A DNA stretch of 64,000 nucleotides from CBDUQN01 sp965369375 (GTDB lineage: Bacteria; Krumholzibacteriota; Krumholzibacteriia; Krumholzibacteriales; Krumholzibacteriaceae): positions 20,454 through 84,453 of the forward strand of contig CBDUQN010000004.1 in the NCBI GenBank assembly GCA_965369375.1. Direction: 5' to 3'. The translations under genes were made by a program, and so were the position numbers. Under the pieces are notes generated by a model. It had not been told where the DNA came from and did no database searches. It was given only the letters and a program-made list of their open reading frames with translations. Shown here in pieces: positions 50,316-59,294 of this stretch (position 1 is the first letter of the stretch; each line of letters starts with the position of its first letter).

Positions 50316-52582
50316 TGGTACCGCAGAAAGAGATCGAGAGCCTTCATGGCACGGTCAATTTTTCTAAACACCGGTATGCCTGTGTCTTCCATCATCGCCA
50401 CGGCCGGATTGTATAGCCTGCCCGAGTCGACCGATACTACCATAGGTTTCTCGGTATTATTGAATATTTTAATTGTTACATTGGGATACGAATTCTCATT
50501 TTGAATATCTTCTTTGTGTCCCTTGCCGGCGGGAAGTGTTTCCAGAAACGGTGTGGGGGGGACGACCGTCGCAACGAGACAATCTACATCGTCATCCTCG
50601 AGCATTAATTCGAGACACTTTCCGTAGTTGATTGCATTCGTTTGAGGAGTCGCGTCAATCGGATTATTGACATCGATGATGTCCGTAGGAAGCGCATTGT
50701 GCAGTCTCGAGATGGTGCCTGCCGAGAATCGTGCGAGTTCCATCGAATAGAGCCGATCCGCGGCAACCGAACATTCGAATCCCGCGTTGGAGAATACACC
50801 GACCTTGTTTCCCGTTACTTTCTTTCTTGATAAGAGTGAGAAGACTTTGATCGCATCTTCCACATCCTGAAGCGAATCCGGCATAATGATGCCCGCTTCG
50901 CTCAGTACCCGGTGCAGTACTTCATAATCTCCCGCCATTGAGGCGGTATGAGATGCGACGGCGGCGGCGCCGGCTTTAGTTCTGCCTGTCTTGTACATTA
51001 TGATCTTCTTGCCCGCTTTGATAATATCTCCGGCAACCTTCAAGAACCGGGCGCCGTCGTATGGCTTGAATCCCTCGAGGTAGAGACAAAACAGATCTAT
51101 ATCAGGATCGTTTCGCAAATTGATGAGATAATCGGTGACGGTGAGATCGACCTGGTTCCCGTACGTAATCATGTATTTCGGATTTATCAGCTTGCCCATG
51201 GTACTGACGAGCGTAACGAGGTAGGCTCCGCTCTGACTGATCAGGGCCATTCTCTCGCCATAAATGCCTTCGAAGGGCAGTTTGTATTCGGGGAGAAAGA
51301 AGGTGTTGTACCCGCCCGGTCTCGAAACGATACCGAGGCAGTTGGGACCGTTCACGACGGTGCTTGCATAGTTCTTCTCGCGTCCCTGCCTTATGACATC
51401 CTGGAGATGCTCGTCAAGACCCTTGCCTTTTTCCGTTTCCCCGAATCCACCCGGTATCAGGGTTATGGAGCTCGCTTTGTCGTCGAGTATGATCTCTTCG
51501 AGGATAGCCGTGATTTGTTTGTTTGCGGGGACTGCGAGTACCGCCATGTCGATTTTCTCAGCAATATCATTTACTGATTTGAATGCTTTGCACCCATCGA
51601 TGTCTTCTGCTTCGGGGTGAAGCACATAGACGTGATCTTTCTGGATGACATCGCTTTTCAGGATATTTCTCAAAATAATCCTGCCCACGTTCATGCTCGT
51701 CGCGGAGGCTCCTATGATAAGCGCCGTTTCCGGTTTCAGGAGCTTGTCGATTCCCGAACGCGATGGGTGGAGCGGTTTCGTTTTGTTCCTCGATAGTCGT
51801 ATCATTGCATCGAGCGGCATGAGCTCGCCTTCGGGTGTGATCTGGATAGGATTGACCTCGAGTTCCTCGATGGTCGCCGATGACCAGTCCGAGAGCGGCG
51901 AGAACGCCTCCGCGAGGAGCGCGAAGGCTCTCAGTGCCTCGTGCACCTTTTCTCCGTCTATGCACGGTTCGGGAACGATTCGCGTCTGACAGGTGATTAT
52001 GGGATAGAAAAGCGTTTTGAGCAGCGCTTCTTCCGTGCCGGCATAGTCATTGACGCCGGCAGCGGTTCGAATGACGAGATCCCTGCCCTGCTTGATATAT
52101 CGCTTGTAGATTTCCGTCCCGATGCCGCCGATGCCGACGAACACGAGCGGACCGAACGAGACATCCTGTCTCAATGAAAGGAGGAGCTGATTCTGAACGC
52201 TCTTGTTTCCTTCTATTACTTCGGCGATGAGCATCCCGGCAAGCTCTATATCGAGGGGTCCGGCTATTCGTTGAAAATCTTCGAATGTGGATTTTACGGA
52301 TTCGGCATCGGAATCGACGAATTTCACGCCACCGTACTCGAATCGGTGAACCAGTTGATTCGATATAAGCTTGCAGACAACCTTCTCACCTGGAAATAAC
52401 GAGAGATCGATGGCCCCCAGTTCGTCTAGGCTTCTCACGAAAGCCGTTCGCGGCGTTCGAAAACCCACGAGGTTGAGAATCTTGTAGACCTCGTGCTCAA
52501 AAAGCCTGTCCCTGCCCGCCTCGAGGCTGCCGTCCAATATATTTTCAATCTTCTTGATGCGGGGATCGAGCTCAGTCTTCAT
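50312..52582 (-). CDS. ADP-forming acyl-CoA synthetase with ATP-grasp domain first
   Basis: 756 residues. The beta (ATP-grasp) part comes first: YKILNLVGFRTPRTAFVRSL, GEKVVCKLISNQLVHRFEYG, FGPLVFVGIGGIGTEIYKRY and IEELEVNPIQI. The CoA-binding alpha part follows from about residue 290: TALIIGASATSMNVGRIILR, VNGPNCLGIVSRPGG, and the phospho-His block VASHTASMAGDYEVL. The order is opposite to the other synthetase in this window (23790-25868). It should join an acid to CoA with ATP or run in reverse. GGAGG ten bases before the ATG fixes the start. Confidence 0.88.
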   Translation of the reverse strand: MKTELDPRIKKIENILDGSLEAGRDRLFEHEVYKILNLVGFRTPRTAFVRSLDELGAIDLSLFPGEKVVCKLISNQLVHRFEYGGVKFVDSDAESVKSTFEDFQRIAGPLDIELAGMLIAEVIEGNKSVQNQLLLSLRQDVSFGPLVFVGIGGIGTEIYKRYIKQGRDLVIRTAAGVNDYAGTEEALLKTLFYPIITCQTRIVPEPCIDGEKVHEALRAFALLAEAFSPLSDWSSATIEELEVNPIQITPEGELMPLDAMIRLSRNKTKPLHPSRSGIDKLLKPETALIIGASATSMNVGRIILRNILKSDVIQKDHVYVLHPEAEDIDGCKAFKSVNDIAEKIDMAVLAVPANKQITAILEEIILDDKASSITLIPGGFGETEKGKGLDEHLQDVIRQGREKNYASTVVNGPNCLGIVSRPGGYNTFFLPEYKLPFEGIYGERMALISQSGAYLVTLVSTMGKLINPKYMITYGNQVDLTVTDYLINLRNDPDIDLFCLYLEGFKPYDGARFLKVAGDIIKAGKKIIMYKTGRTKAGAAAVASHTASMAGDYEVLHRVLSEAGIIMPDSLQDVEDAIKVFSLLSRKKVTGNKVGVFSNAGFECSVAADRLYSMELARFSAGTISRLHNALPTDIIDVNNPIDATPQTNAINYGKCLELMLEDDDVDCLVATVVPPTPFLETLPAGKGHKEDIQNENSYPNVTIKIFNNTEKPMVVSVDSGRLYNPAVAMMEDTGIPVFRKIDRAMKALDLFLRYQ

Positions 52583-52754
52583 GCAGGTGGTCCTCCGAAT
52601 GATCGAGACAAAGCCCGTTTTTCTGCACCAATCGCTTATATTTGCTGCAGTAGAGCGCCATGAACGTGTGACAGGCGCCGTCGAGATGTTCTTCTTGGGG
52701 AAATGAAGCATGAGGGCAGGATAGGTCGCACCATATTGGTGGCGGGGCTTTCAT
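52572..52754 (-). CDS. Small Cys-rich protein, unrecognised
   Basis: 60 residues starting MKAPPPIWCDLSCPHASF, with six Cys. The spacing CxxxC, then GACHTFMALYC and KNGLC could bind a metal. Its end overlaps the start of the acyl-CoA synthetase by 11 bases, and ACGGAG lies about 12 bases before the ATG. Translation overlap and sensible composition (CPHASFP, DGACHTF) make it a credible gene, although no family is recognised. Confidence 0.5.
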   Translation of the reverse strand: MKAPPPIWCDLSCPHASFPQEEHLDGACHTFMALYCSKYKRLVQKNGLCLDHSEDHLHED

Positions 52755-52907
52755 TTTCGGCAGCGGCTCCGTAATTAATGTTTGCAAATTAGGCGTCGCA
52801 AGAACGACTTGGTATAATATATGTTAAACATAGACATGTGTCGATTATAAAAAGAAGACCGCTTGATAGGGCCGTCATCGATGCCGGCGTTGCATAAGGG
52901 AGCTAAG

Positions 52908-54590
52908 ATGGTTGTCAGCAAGGGATTAGGAATTGATATCGAAACCCAGCAGCGAGCCATCACGCACCTCAAGCGTGAGATCTTCGGCATCGATAAAACC
53001 TCTAAGTCTGTGTATATCAAGGAGTTTGATTCGGATTTCGTGAGATATAAAAAGACGTGCACCGTTGACGAGGTAATGCAACATGCTGCTTCGAGTGATA
53101 TCGTCTATTTTGGGGATTATCACCCACTCAGGGCGAGCCAGAATTGGGTATTGCGGTTTATGAAGGAGCTCGATGCGAGGGGGAGAAAGGTCGTTCTCGC
53201 ACTCGAAATGCTCTACGTTCATCAGCAGGAGTTTCTCGACCGGTGGATGAAGGGGACGATGAGCGAGGAGCAGTTTCTCGAGGCGATTGATTACCAATCC
53301 GAATGGGGTTTCGACTGGAAGAGTTACCGGCGTATTTTTGAGTTTGCCAAAGACCCTTTTATTCCAATTTTCGGCATCGACTCCGAACCTCGAGATAACC
53401 TCAGATACATGAAACTGCGGGACCGGATGATAGCGCGGCGAATCAAGACCATTCATAATTTTTTTCCCGACCACGAGATTCTCGTCGTCATCGGCGAATC
53501 GCATCTCGCATCGAACCATCTGCCTGCAGAGGTTCGAAAGGTTTGCAAAAAGAATTTCCAGGATCTCATCATTGTCCAGAACGTCGATTCTCTCTACTGG
53601 AGATTGCGACGACAAGGGAAGGTCGATATTGAGGCAGTCAGAATCGATAATAAACGTTACTGCCTGTTTACTGCCTCCCCCATGGTCAAGTATCAGTCAT
53701 ACTGCGAGATTATTAACCATTGGGTCGAGGGAGAAGAGGAGGACCGCTATACGCAACCTTTCCAGGAAATGGTGGAGCATATCCTGCTTTTGCTTTTCGG
53801 AAAGCGTAAAGAACTCACGGTAACGGTCAACGGTGAATGGAGGGGGACGCTCGAAGAGGTGTTTCCGACGATCCACCGGCGGAAAACCTATAAATCGGTT
53901 TCCAGCTATCTTCGCTCAAAGCGGGTGCATACACGCGTAATCACGGCGGTGAACGAGCAATTGAAAAACTACGGCGCATGTTACGTTCCCGTCACAAACT
54001 CCCTTCTTGTCATGAAATTCGATCCCGTATTCGCCGCGCAGGAAGCCGCACGCTTTGTTCTTTACGCGATGCGTGACGAGATTTCCCATGAAAAGAAGAT
54101 CTGGCGGCCTCATGAAGATCAGTTCTACGCGTTTATATTCGAGGAGGCGCTTGTTTATCTCGGTTCGAAGATCATAAGCTCGACACACTCGTTTAAGAAG
54201 ACGAATCTCCTTCTGAATGTGATCGATTCGAGGGGAGTAGTTAGGAAACCGGTATCGGGATTTTCGCTGAGCGAAACGAGAGAGATTGTCGGGTTGTTGA
54301 AGTATCATATCAAGAGAGAAAATAGGGGCAGGGGTGCCATGAAGAATACCCGGAAACTTCAGTCGATTTTTCGGCTCGCAATCCGGAAGCGTCTGCTCAT
54401 TGTGAGAACGCTCGGGCACTCGCTCGGAGAAGCTATATCAAAGGGTTATGCAGAGGGCAGGGTGTCACGCAAGGAAATCCTCGTGCTCTTTCACGAAAAT
54501 TTCAGAGAGCCCGGCAGGGCCAAGCGCATGTACCTTGATTTGGTGAAAAGGACAAAGCCGTTCAGGGAAATGCGTGGTGAGTTCCGATAG
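52908..54590 (+). CDS. ChaN/Tiki-like domain protein with long C-terminal extension
   Basis: 560 residues, no signal peptide. Residues about 60-230 resemble the ChaN heme-binding/Tiki fold: IVYFGDYHPLRASQNWVLRF, KVVLALEMLYVHQQEFLDRW and ILVVIGESHLASNHLPAE. The common GExH motif is GDYH. The remaining 330 residues (LTVTVNGEWRGTLEEVFPTI, CYVPVTNSLLVMKFDPVFAA, basic C-terminus) are not recognised. Other ChaN proteins are small periplasmic lipoproteins, so a large cytoplasmic version is unusual. The ATG at 52908 has AAGGGAG upstream; TTG at 52863 is less likely. A 21-bp repeat begins in its last codons. Confidence 0.7.
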   Translation: MVVSKGLGIDIETQQRAITHLKREIFGIDKTSKSVYIKEFDSDFVRYKKTCTVDEVMQHAASSDIVYFGDYHPLRASQNWVLRFMKELDARGRKVVLALEMLYVHQQEFLDRWMKGTMSEEQFLEAIDYQSEWGFDWKSYRRIFEFAKDPFIPIFGIDSEPRDNLRYMKLRDRMIARRIKTIHNFFPDHEILVVIGESHLASNHLPAEVRKVCKKNFQDLIIVQNVDSLYWRLRRQGKVDIEAVRIDNKRYCLFTASPMVKYQSYCEIINHWVEGEEEDRYTQPFQEMVEHILLLLFGKRKELTVTVNGEWRGTLEEVFPTIHRRKTYKSVSSYLRSKRVHTRVITAVNEQLKNYGACYVPVTNSLLVMKFDPVFAAQEAARFVLYAMRDEISHEKKIWRPHEDQFYAFIFEEALVYLGSKIISSTHSFKKTNLLLNVIDSRGVVRKPVSGFSLSETREIVGLLKYHIKRENRGRGAMKNTRKLQSIFRLAIRKRLLIVRTLGHSLGEAISKGYAEGRVSRKEILVLFHENFREPGRAKRMYLDLVKRTKPFREMRGEFR

Positions 54591-54665
54591 ATGGGGATTG
54601 CGTTCCGATTAACAGGGGCCGCGTTTCGATTAACAGGGGCCGCGTTTCGATAATCAAAGCCCATA
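54581..54665. repeat. 21-bp tandem repeat, four copies, spanning a stop codon
   Basis: Units at 54581, 54602, 54623 and 54644 begin GTTCCGAT or GTTTCGAT; the middle two continue TAACAGGGGCCGC. The first contains the TAG stop of the ChaN-like gene. Confidence 0.85.
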
Positions 54666-54796
54666 TTCCGATTAGCCGATATGCGGACCCGTGTATGATT
54701 CCCGCCGTTTTTGTTTGTATTTTTACGGCACAACCTTTTAGAATTGGCGAAATATCTTATCGTTTCGTGTTTTTTTATGTTCGGGAGGACTGCACG

Positions 54797-55156
54797 ATGG
54801 AAGATGCACGGGATATCGCGGGTCAGACTGTTTTAATGAAGCTCACGAGGCAGGAAGAGCTGGGTTTCGTCGGAATTCCAGATGATGGTCCGTTTTTCTG
54901 CAAAGTAACTGCTGTTGATCAGTTCGGTCTTTGGGTGGAGAACAAGAGATTCGTGACCATCGAGGTCCGGGACTCCAAGGGAAAATATATACCGAAGACC
55001 AAGCAGAAACCCGAACGACACGTAGTGAATATTCTCTTTCCTTGGAGGAATATCCAAACCGTTGTAAGATTCGCTGAAAAGGACGTAGAAAAGATAGTCG
55101 GCAAGGCGATTGGAGAAGGGAATAAGAATATCGGTAAAATCGGTTTTATTACATAA
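54797..55156 (+). CDS. Unrecognised small cytoplasmic protein upstream of trkH
   Basis: 119 residues from an ATG eight bases after GGGAGG. The N-terminal 75 residues are beta-rich (TVLMKLTRQEELGFVGIPDD, PFFCKVTAVDQFGLWVENKR), reminiscent of an Lsm/Sm-like or PilZ-like barrel. A basic helix-rich tail follows (DVEKIVGKAIGEGNKNIG). No family recognised. Same direction as trkH, separated by a tandem repeat. Confidence 0.65.
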   Translation: MEDARDIAGQTVLMKLTRQEELGFVGIPDDGPFFCKVTAVDQFGLWVENKRFVTIEVRDSKGKYIPKTKQKPERHVVNILFPWRNIQTVVRFAEKDVEKIVGKAIGEGNKNIGKIGFIT

Positions 55157-55170
55157 GCAAGGCTTTTGCC

Positions 55171-55285
55171 GGTTTATCTCGAAACCAGACTTTCACTGGT
55201 TTATCTCGAAACCAGGCTTTCGCCGGTTTATCTCGAAACCAGACTTTCACTGGTTTATCTCGAAACCAGACTTTCACCGGTTTAC
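55171..55285. repeat. 27-bp tandem repeat upstream of trkH
   Basis: Four full copies start at 55171, 55198, 55225 and 55252, with a partial fifth. Each begins GGTTTATCTCGAAACC, which can fold as GGTTT/AAACC around six bases. Copies differ only at one or two sites. There are no unique spacers, so this is not a CRISPR array. Confidence 0.92.
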
Positions 55286-55324
55286 AAAGTCCGGCGGACA
55301 TTAACAGGTGACGCGGGTGGAAAA

Positions 55325-56695
55325 ATGAAAAGGATCATACGACTGCAAATCCAGAGAATGCGGCCCGGATTCCTCATTATCATCAGTTATCTCACCGCCG
55401 CTTTCGTCGGCGCCCTCCTGCTCTCGCTGCCGGCAGCCTCGACGACCGAACCGCTCACGGTCATCGATGCACTCTTCACCGCGACATCGTCTATCTGTGT
55501 CACAGGGCTCATCGTTGTAGATACCGGGACGCAATTCACCATTTTTGGGAAATCCGTGATTCTCGTACTCATTCAGCTGGGCGGTCTCGGTGTAATGACC
55601 TTCTCGGTCTTTCTCTTCCTGTTCCTCGGACGCCGGCTTGGAACCAAACAGCGATGGATTATCACTGAGAGCTTTACGCCGGCGCCGATCAGGGAGGTAC
55701 GGAGCCTTCTCAAGTCGATTTTCTTATTTACATTTCTTCTCGAAGGTATCGGGACGGTGTTGCTCTTTCTTTTCTGGAAAAACAAAATGGCGCTGCCCTC
55801 GGCGATCTTTACGAGCCTCTTTCATTCGATATCGGCGTTCTGTAACGCGGGATTCTCTTTCTTCAGCACGAGCTTTATTCAATACAGGGGAAGTGTGCTG
55901 CTCAATGTCACGATTTTATCGCTCATTGTGATCGGAGGCATCGGTTTTCCCGTGATATACGAGTTCATGCGGCGCATCATGTATCGACGGCTCCACAAAC
56001 GAATGGCCTTTTCGCTCCATATGAAAATGGTGCTCTCGACGACGGTCACACTGATTGCAGCCGGTGCTGCCATGATTTTTCTTTTCGAGCACAGTTACGA
56101 TTCATCTCTCGCGACGTTACGGGGAAAAATACTGACGTCCCTGTTTCAATCTATCACGGCGAGAACCGCCGGGTTCAATACACTCGATATTCCATCGCTT
56201 TCCGCTGCAACGCTCTTTATACTTGTCATACTGATGTTCATCGGCGCGAGCCCGGGATCCTGCGGCGGAGGGATAAAGACCACATCCCTTGCTGTTATGG
56301 CGGCGATATTCAGCAACAAATTGAGGGGAAAGCGATATATCAGCATGTTCGGGCGGACGCTGCCGGAGGATACCGTTTCCCGAGCGCTGTCCATTTTTAT
56401 TTTAGCAGTGATTACGGTCACTGCGGGTGTCGTCGTGCTCCTTGTCTCGGAGATGGGAACGCTGAATCCCGGGAGAGATTTTTTTCTTTCATATCTCTTT
56501 GAAGCGGTTTCCGCATTCGCGACGGTCGGTCTTTCGATGGGTGTGACGTCCACGCTCACCACGACCGGAAAGACCGTTATTATATTTCTCATGTTTTTAG
56601 GAAGGGTTGGACTTTTGACAATAGCGTACGTCGTCACGCGAAGGGCGCGCGGCGGTCTGTATAAATATGCCGAAGAAAAAATCATGATCGGCTAA
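55325..56695 (+). CDS. trkH: Trk/Ktr potassium uptake channel subunit
   Basis: A 456-residue membrane protein of the TrkH/KtrB family that imports potassium. All four pore loops are visible: TATSSICVTGLIVVDTG, LFHSISAFCNAGFSFFST, ITARTAGFNTLDI and FEAVSAFATVGLSMGV. MKRIIRLQIQRMRPGFLIII starts it, after GGGTGG; the frame extends upstream through the tandem repeat but without a ribosome-binding site. The regulatory subunit follows after 37 bases. Confidence 0.94.
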   Translation: MKRIIRLQIQRMRPGFLIIISYLTAAFVGALLLSLPAASTTEPLTVIDALFTATSSICVTGLIVVDTGTQFTIFGKSVILVLIQLGGLGVMTFSVFLFLFLGRRLGTKQRWIITESFTPAPIREVRSLLKSIFLFTFLLEGIGTVLLFLFWKNKMALPSAIFTSLFHSISAFCNAGFSFFSTSFIQYRGSVLLNVTILSLIVIGGIGFPVIYEFMRRIMYRRLHKRMAFSLHMKMVLSTTVTLIAAGAAMIFLFEHSYDSSLATLRGKILTSLFQSITARTAGFNTLDIPSLSAATLFILVILMFIGASPGSCGGGIKTTSLAVMAAIFSNKLRGKRYISMFGRTLPEDTVSRALSIFILAVITVTAGVVVLLVSEMGTLNPGRDFFLSYLFEAVSAFATVGLSMGVTSTLTTTGKTVIIFLMFLGRVGLLTIAYVVTRRARGGLYKYAEEKIMIG

Positions 56696-56732
56696 TGGGT
56701 TTGTAAAATCGGGGAGAGAGAAAGGAAATGCC

Positions 56733-57401
56733 ATGGGGAGCAAATATGCCACTGTCGGCCTAGGCAACTTCGGATTCTATGTAACGAGGACCCTTTTCGA
56801 AGAGGGCCACGATGTTATCGCTATTGACAAGAATGAAGAGCGGATCCAGAAGATACGCCCGTATTGCTCGCAGGCGATACAGGGAGATGCCACCCAGAAG
56901 GAAATGATGAAGGCTATCGGCCTGGAGGAGATGGATGCCGTTGTGGTGAGTATGGGAGGGAATGTGAGCGCCGCGACGCTCATCACACTCTACCTCAAGG
57001 AGCTCGAAGTGAAGCGGATCGTGGTCAAGGCGACGAACGAGGATCACGGGAAGATTTTAAAAAAGGTCGGAGCAACGGATATTATCTATCCTGAAAAGGA
57101 TATGGCCGTCAAGGTGGCGAGGGGACTCTCGGCGCCCGATGTTCTCGATTATATTTCGATGTCGGGCGATTACATCATAGCGGAAATCGCTCCTATCGAG
57201 CTGTTTGTCGGGAAGAGCCTCGCCGAGCTGGAGCTCAGATCGAAGTACAACATCAATGTTATCGGCATAAAAGAGCTCGTTCCTGAAAATTTTGTTTTTG
57301 TTCCGCCGGCAAATTTTGTTATAAAACATAGCGATGTCCTTCTCGTAATCGGCAAGCGTGAGGATATCAGCAAGGTCAGGACGATGAAGGCAGAAAAGTG
57401 A
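56733..57401 (+). CDS. trkA: Trk/Ktr potassium channel regulatory subunit (RCK protein)
   Basis: A 222-residue peripheral protein that gates the channel encoded upstream. The N-terminal RCK domain has YATVGLGNFGFYVTRTLFEE and VIAIDKNEERIQKIRPYC for nucleotide binding, and IVVKATNEDHGKILKKVGAT. The RCK-C domain follows (IAEIAPIELFVGKSLAELEL, VLLVIGKREDISKV). Length is that of KtrA or a single TrkA half. An outer-membrane barrel gene follows after 63 bases. Confidence 0.94.
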   Translation: MGSKYATVGLGNFGFYVTRTLFEEGHDVIAIDKNEERIQKIRPYCSQAIQGDATQKEMMKAIGLEEMDAVVVSMGGNVSAATLITLYLKELEVKRIVVKATNEDHGKILKKVGATDIIYPEKDMAVKVARGLSAPDVLDYISMSGDYIIAEIAPIELFVGKSLAELELRSKYNINVIGIKELVPENFVFVPPANFVIKHSDVLLVIGKREDISKVRTMKAEK

Positions 57402-57464
57402 TTTTCGGTAACAATGAAGGGGAAGAAACGTAAGCAGGAGAATAAAACAAAAGAAGGAGGATAC

Positions 57465-58301
57465 ATGAGAAATTCACCAATTATCGTGGCGCTTGTTATA
57501 GTCGCATGTCTGATTACTCTATCACCCCGGGATGCGAACGCATTTGTGGGCCTTAGATTATCCGGTTCTTACGGTTATGTGAATTACAAGGACTTCAATG
57601 AATTCGCGAAATATATGAACAGCACCGTTTTTAAGGATCCGACCGTTCGCATCTTGGCTGAAATGCCGGAGATCCACTGGATGCCGGAAACGAAGCTCGA
57701 ATTCGTCTTCTCGTTGAGGCAGGGCCTCAGCTCGGGTATCGGAATCGGCTACCTCAGAGGTTCCTCTGAATTCTACACGGTTATCAGGGGCGGAACTATC
57801 GATCAGAAAGACCTTGGATACAACCACACGATCGATTCGTATCCCCTGACCTATACGATTTACTTCTCGCTTCCCACAACAACGGTTTCTTGGGCGGTGC
57901 CGATGATATATCTCGGATTGGGGGCTTATTACACAAAGGCTTCATTCGACCTGACGAATACTACTTTGACCGAAGACAACAGCATGACTTCGGAGCTCAC
58001 CGACTGGGGATGGGGGATGCACGGGGGAGCCGGCGTCGAGTTCGAATTGACTCCCGTTATAACACTCGATATCGATTTTTTCGGCCGGTTTGCTGAGAAC
58101 AAGGGATTCACGGGGACCATGAAGAATGCCTCGGGCAGCGAGGAGGATGCCTATCTCATGAGCGATCTAGTCGATGACATGTTTATACCGGGGAAAAATC
58201 TCTACTACGGCCCGTGGGAGACCGCCGACAGGCAGTACGATGAAGGCACGGTCACGCTGACAGGATTCGGTTTCACCTTCGGCATCAAGGTTGCTTGGTA
58301 G
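57465..58301 (+). CDS. Predicted outer-membrane beta-barrel, paralogue 1
   Basis: 278 residues. The ATG after GAAGGAGG gives a signal peptide (MRNSPIIVALVIVACLITLS, cleavage near ANAF). GLRLSGSYGYVNYKDFNEFA, HTIDSYPLTYTIYFSLP, YLGLGAYYTKASFDL and WGMHGGAGVEFELTPVITLD alternate as in a barrel of eight or so strands, ending GFTFGIKVAW. The next gene encodes a close homologue with the same blocks in order. Function unknown. Confidence 0.75.
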   Translation: MRNSPIIVALVIVACLITLSPRDANAFVGLRLSGSYGYVNYKDFNEFAKYMNSTVFKDPTVRILAEMPEIHWMPETKLEFVFSLRQGLSSGIGIGYLRGSSEFYTVIRGGTIDQKDLGYNHTIDSYPLTYTIYFSLPTTTVSWAVPMIYLGLGAYYTKASFDLTNTTLTEDNSMTSELTDWGWGMHGGAGVEFELTPVITLDIDFFGRFAENKGFTGTMKNASGSEEDAYLMSDLVDDMFIPGKNLYYGPWETADRQYDEGTVTLTGFGFTFGIKVAW

Positions 58302-58339
58302 TTCGTGAGAGCACATCGCGTTTTGATTGCTTAAATAGC

Positions 58340-58462
58340 GACGTGTGTGCTGAATTAGAATAATAAAAGGAGGCGTCATAGACGTGTGTGGCGAATCAGA
58401 ATCATGCAAGGAGGCGTCATAGACGTGTGTGGCGAATCAGAATCATGCAAGGAGGCGTCATG
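58340..58462 (+). repeat. 41-bp tandem repeat that triplicates a ribosome-binding site
   Basis: Units at 58340-58380, 58381-58421 and 58422-58462 all open GACGTGTGTG and close with GGAGGCGTCAT. Only the last ends ATG and starts a gene; the first two end ATA and have AGGAGG sites with no start codon at the same spacing. Confidence 0.92.
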
Positions 58463-59275
58463 AAAACAGCAGCGCTCGTATTAGCACTTCTCATCGTATT
58501 CACCGGTGTCTTGACGGTTTCGGATAAAGCCGAAGCAATAGGTGTCAGGATATCCGGCGGCTACACGTATATCAAGTACAGCAATTTCAACAACTGGGTC
58601 GACTACGTGAATAACACGATATTGCCGCTCGCCACCATTACCGGCGCGACGTTCGACAAGATCAACTGGATTCCCGAGTTCAAAGGCGAAGTCCTGCTGC
58701 CCGGAATTCCATTTATCGAGTCGGGCCTCGGAGCCGGTATCATAATGGGAAGCTCGGACTTTGCCCTTTCAATGCAGGGTCAGAATCTCAGCCTGAAGCA
58801 CAAGATGAGGGCGTATCCGCTGACCTACACGGCGTATTTTGATATCCCCGTTCCTTTTGTGAACATCAAGCCGATGGTGTACGGAGGCTTGGGAGCATAT
58901 TACTCGAAGATAACCTTCTCCGAGAGCGTGAGCGGCGTTGAAAATTACAGCAGTGAGTCCGATTTGACGACGTGGGGATTCGGTATTCACGGCGGCGCCG
59001 GAATCGCCTTCTCGGTCGCCCCCACAATAACGATCGATCTCAGTATCTTCGGCCGCTGGGCCGACATAAAGGGCTTCGATGGAACAATGACGGATCCGGA
59101 TGGCGACAGCGAGGATGCGTACCTAGCGTACGATGAGATTTATGACTTATATGGATTTGGAAAGAATGATCTCTATTACGGTGCGATGTCCAATGATATG
59201 AAAAGCACCGTAGCTGAAGGTTCCGTCGATTTGAGCGGTTACGGATTCGCGGTGGGGCTGAAGATCGGATTCTGA
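58460..59275 (+). CDS. Predicted outer-membrane beta-barrel, paralogue 2
   Basis: 271 residues with a signal peptide (MKTAALVLALLIVFTGVLTV, cleavage near AEAI). GVRISGGYTYIKYSNFNNWV, KMRAYPLTYTAYFDIPVP, YGGLGAYYSKITFSE and WGFGIHGGAGIAFSVAPTIT mirror paralogue 1 block by block, and the C-terminus is GFAVGLKIGF. A tandem duplication followed by divergence is inferred. The ATG follows the third copy of a repeated GGAGG. A GTG 72 bases upstream would bury the signal peptide and is rejected. Confidence 0.77.
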   Translation: MKTAALVLALLIVFTGVLTVSDKAEAIGVRISGGYTYIKYSNFNNWVDYVNNTILPLATITGATFDKINWIPEFKGEVLLPGIPFIESGLGAGIIMGSSDFALSMQGQNLSLKHKMRAYPLTYTAYFDIPVPFVNIKPMVYGGLGAYYSKITFSESVSGVENYSSESDLTTWGFGIHGGAGIAFSVAPTITIDLSIFGRWADIKGFDGTMTDPDGDSEDAYLAYDEIYDLYGFGKNDLYYGAMSNDMKSTVAEGSVDLSGYGFAVGLKIGF

Positions 59276-59294
59276 TCATCATCGCAATTTGGTT

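Noticed and set aside
55171..55285. CRISPR-like array
   Set aside because: Units abut directly with no unique spacers and there are no cas genes. The same holds for the array at 62635-62779.
55166..55324. N-terminal extension of TrkH through the tandem repeat
   Set aside because: The repeated VYLETRLS peptide is only the translation of the 27-bp array and no ribosome-binding site precedes it.
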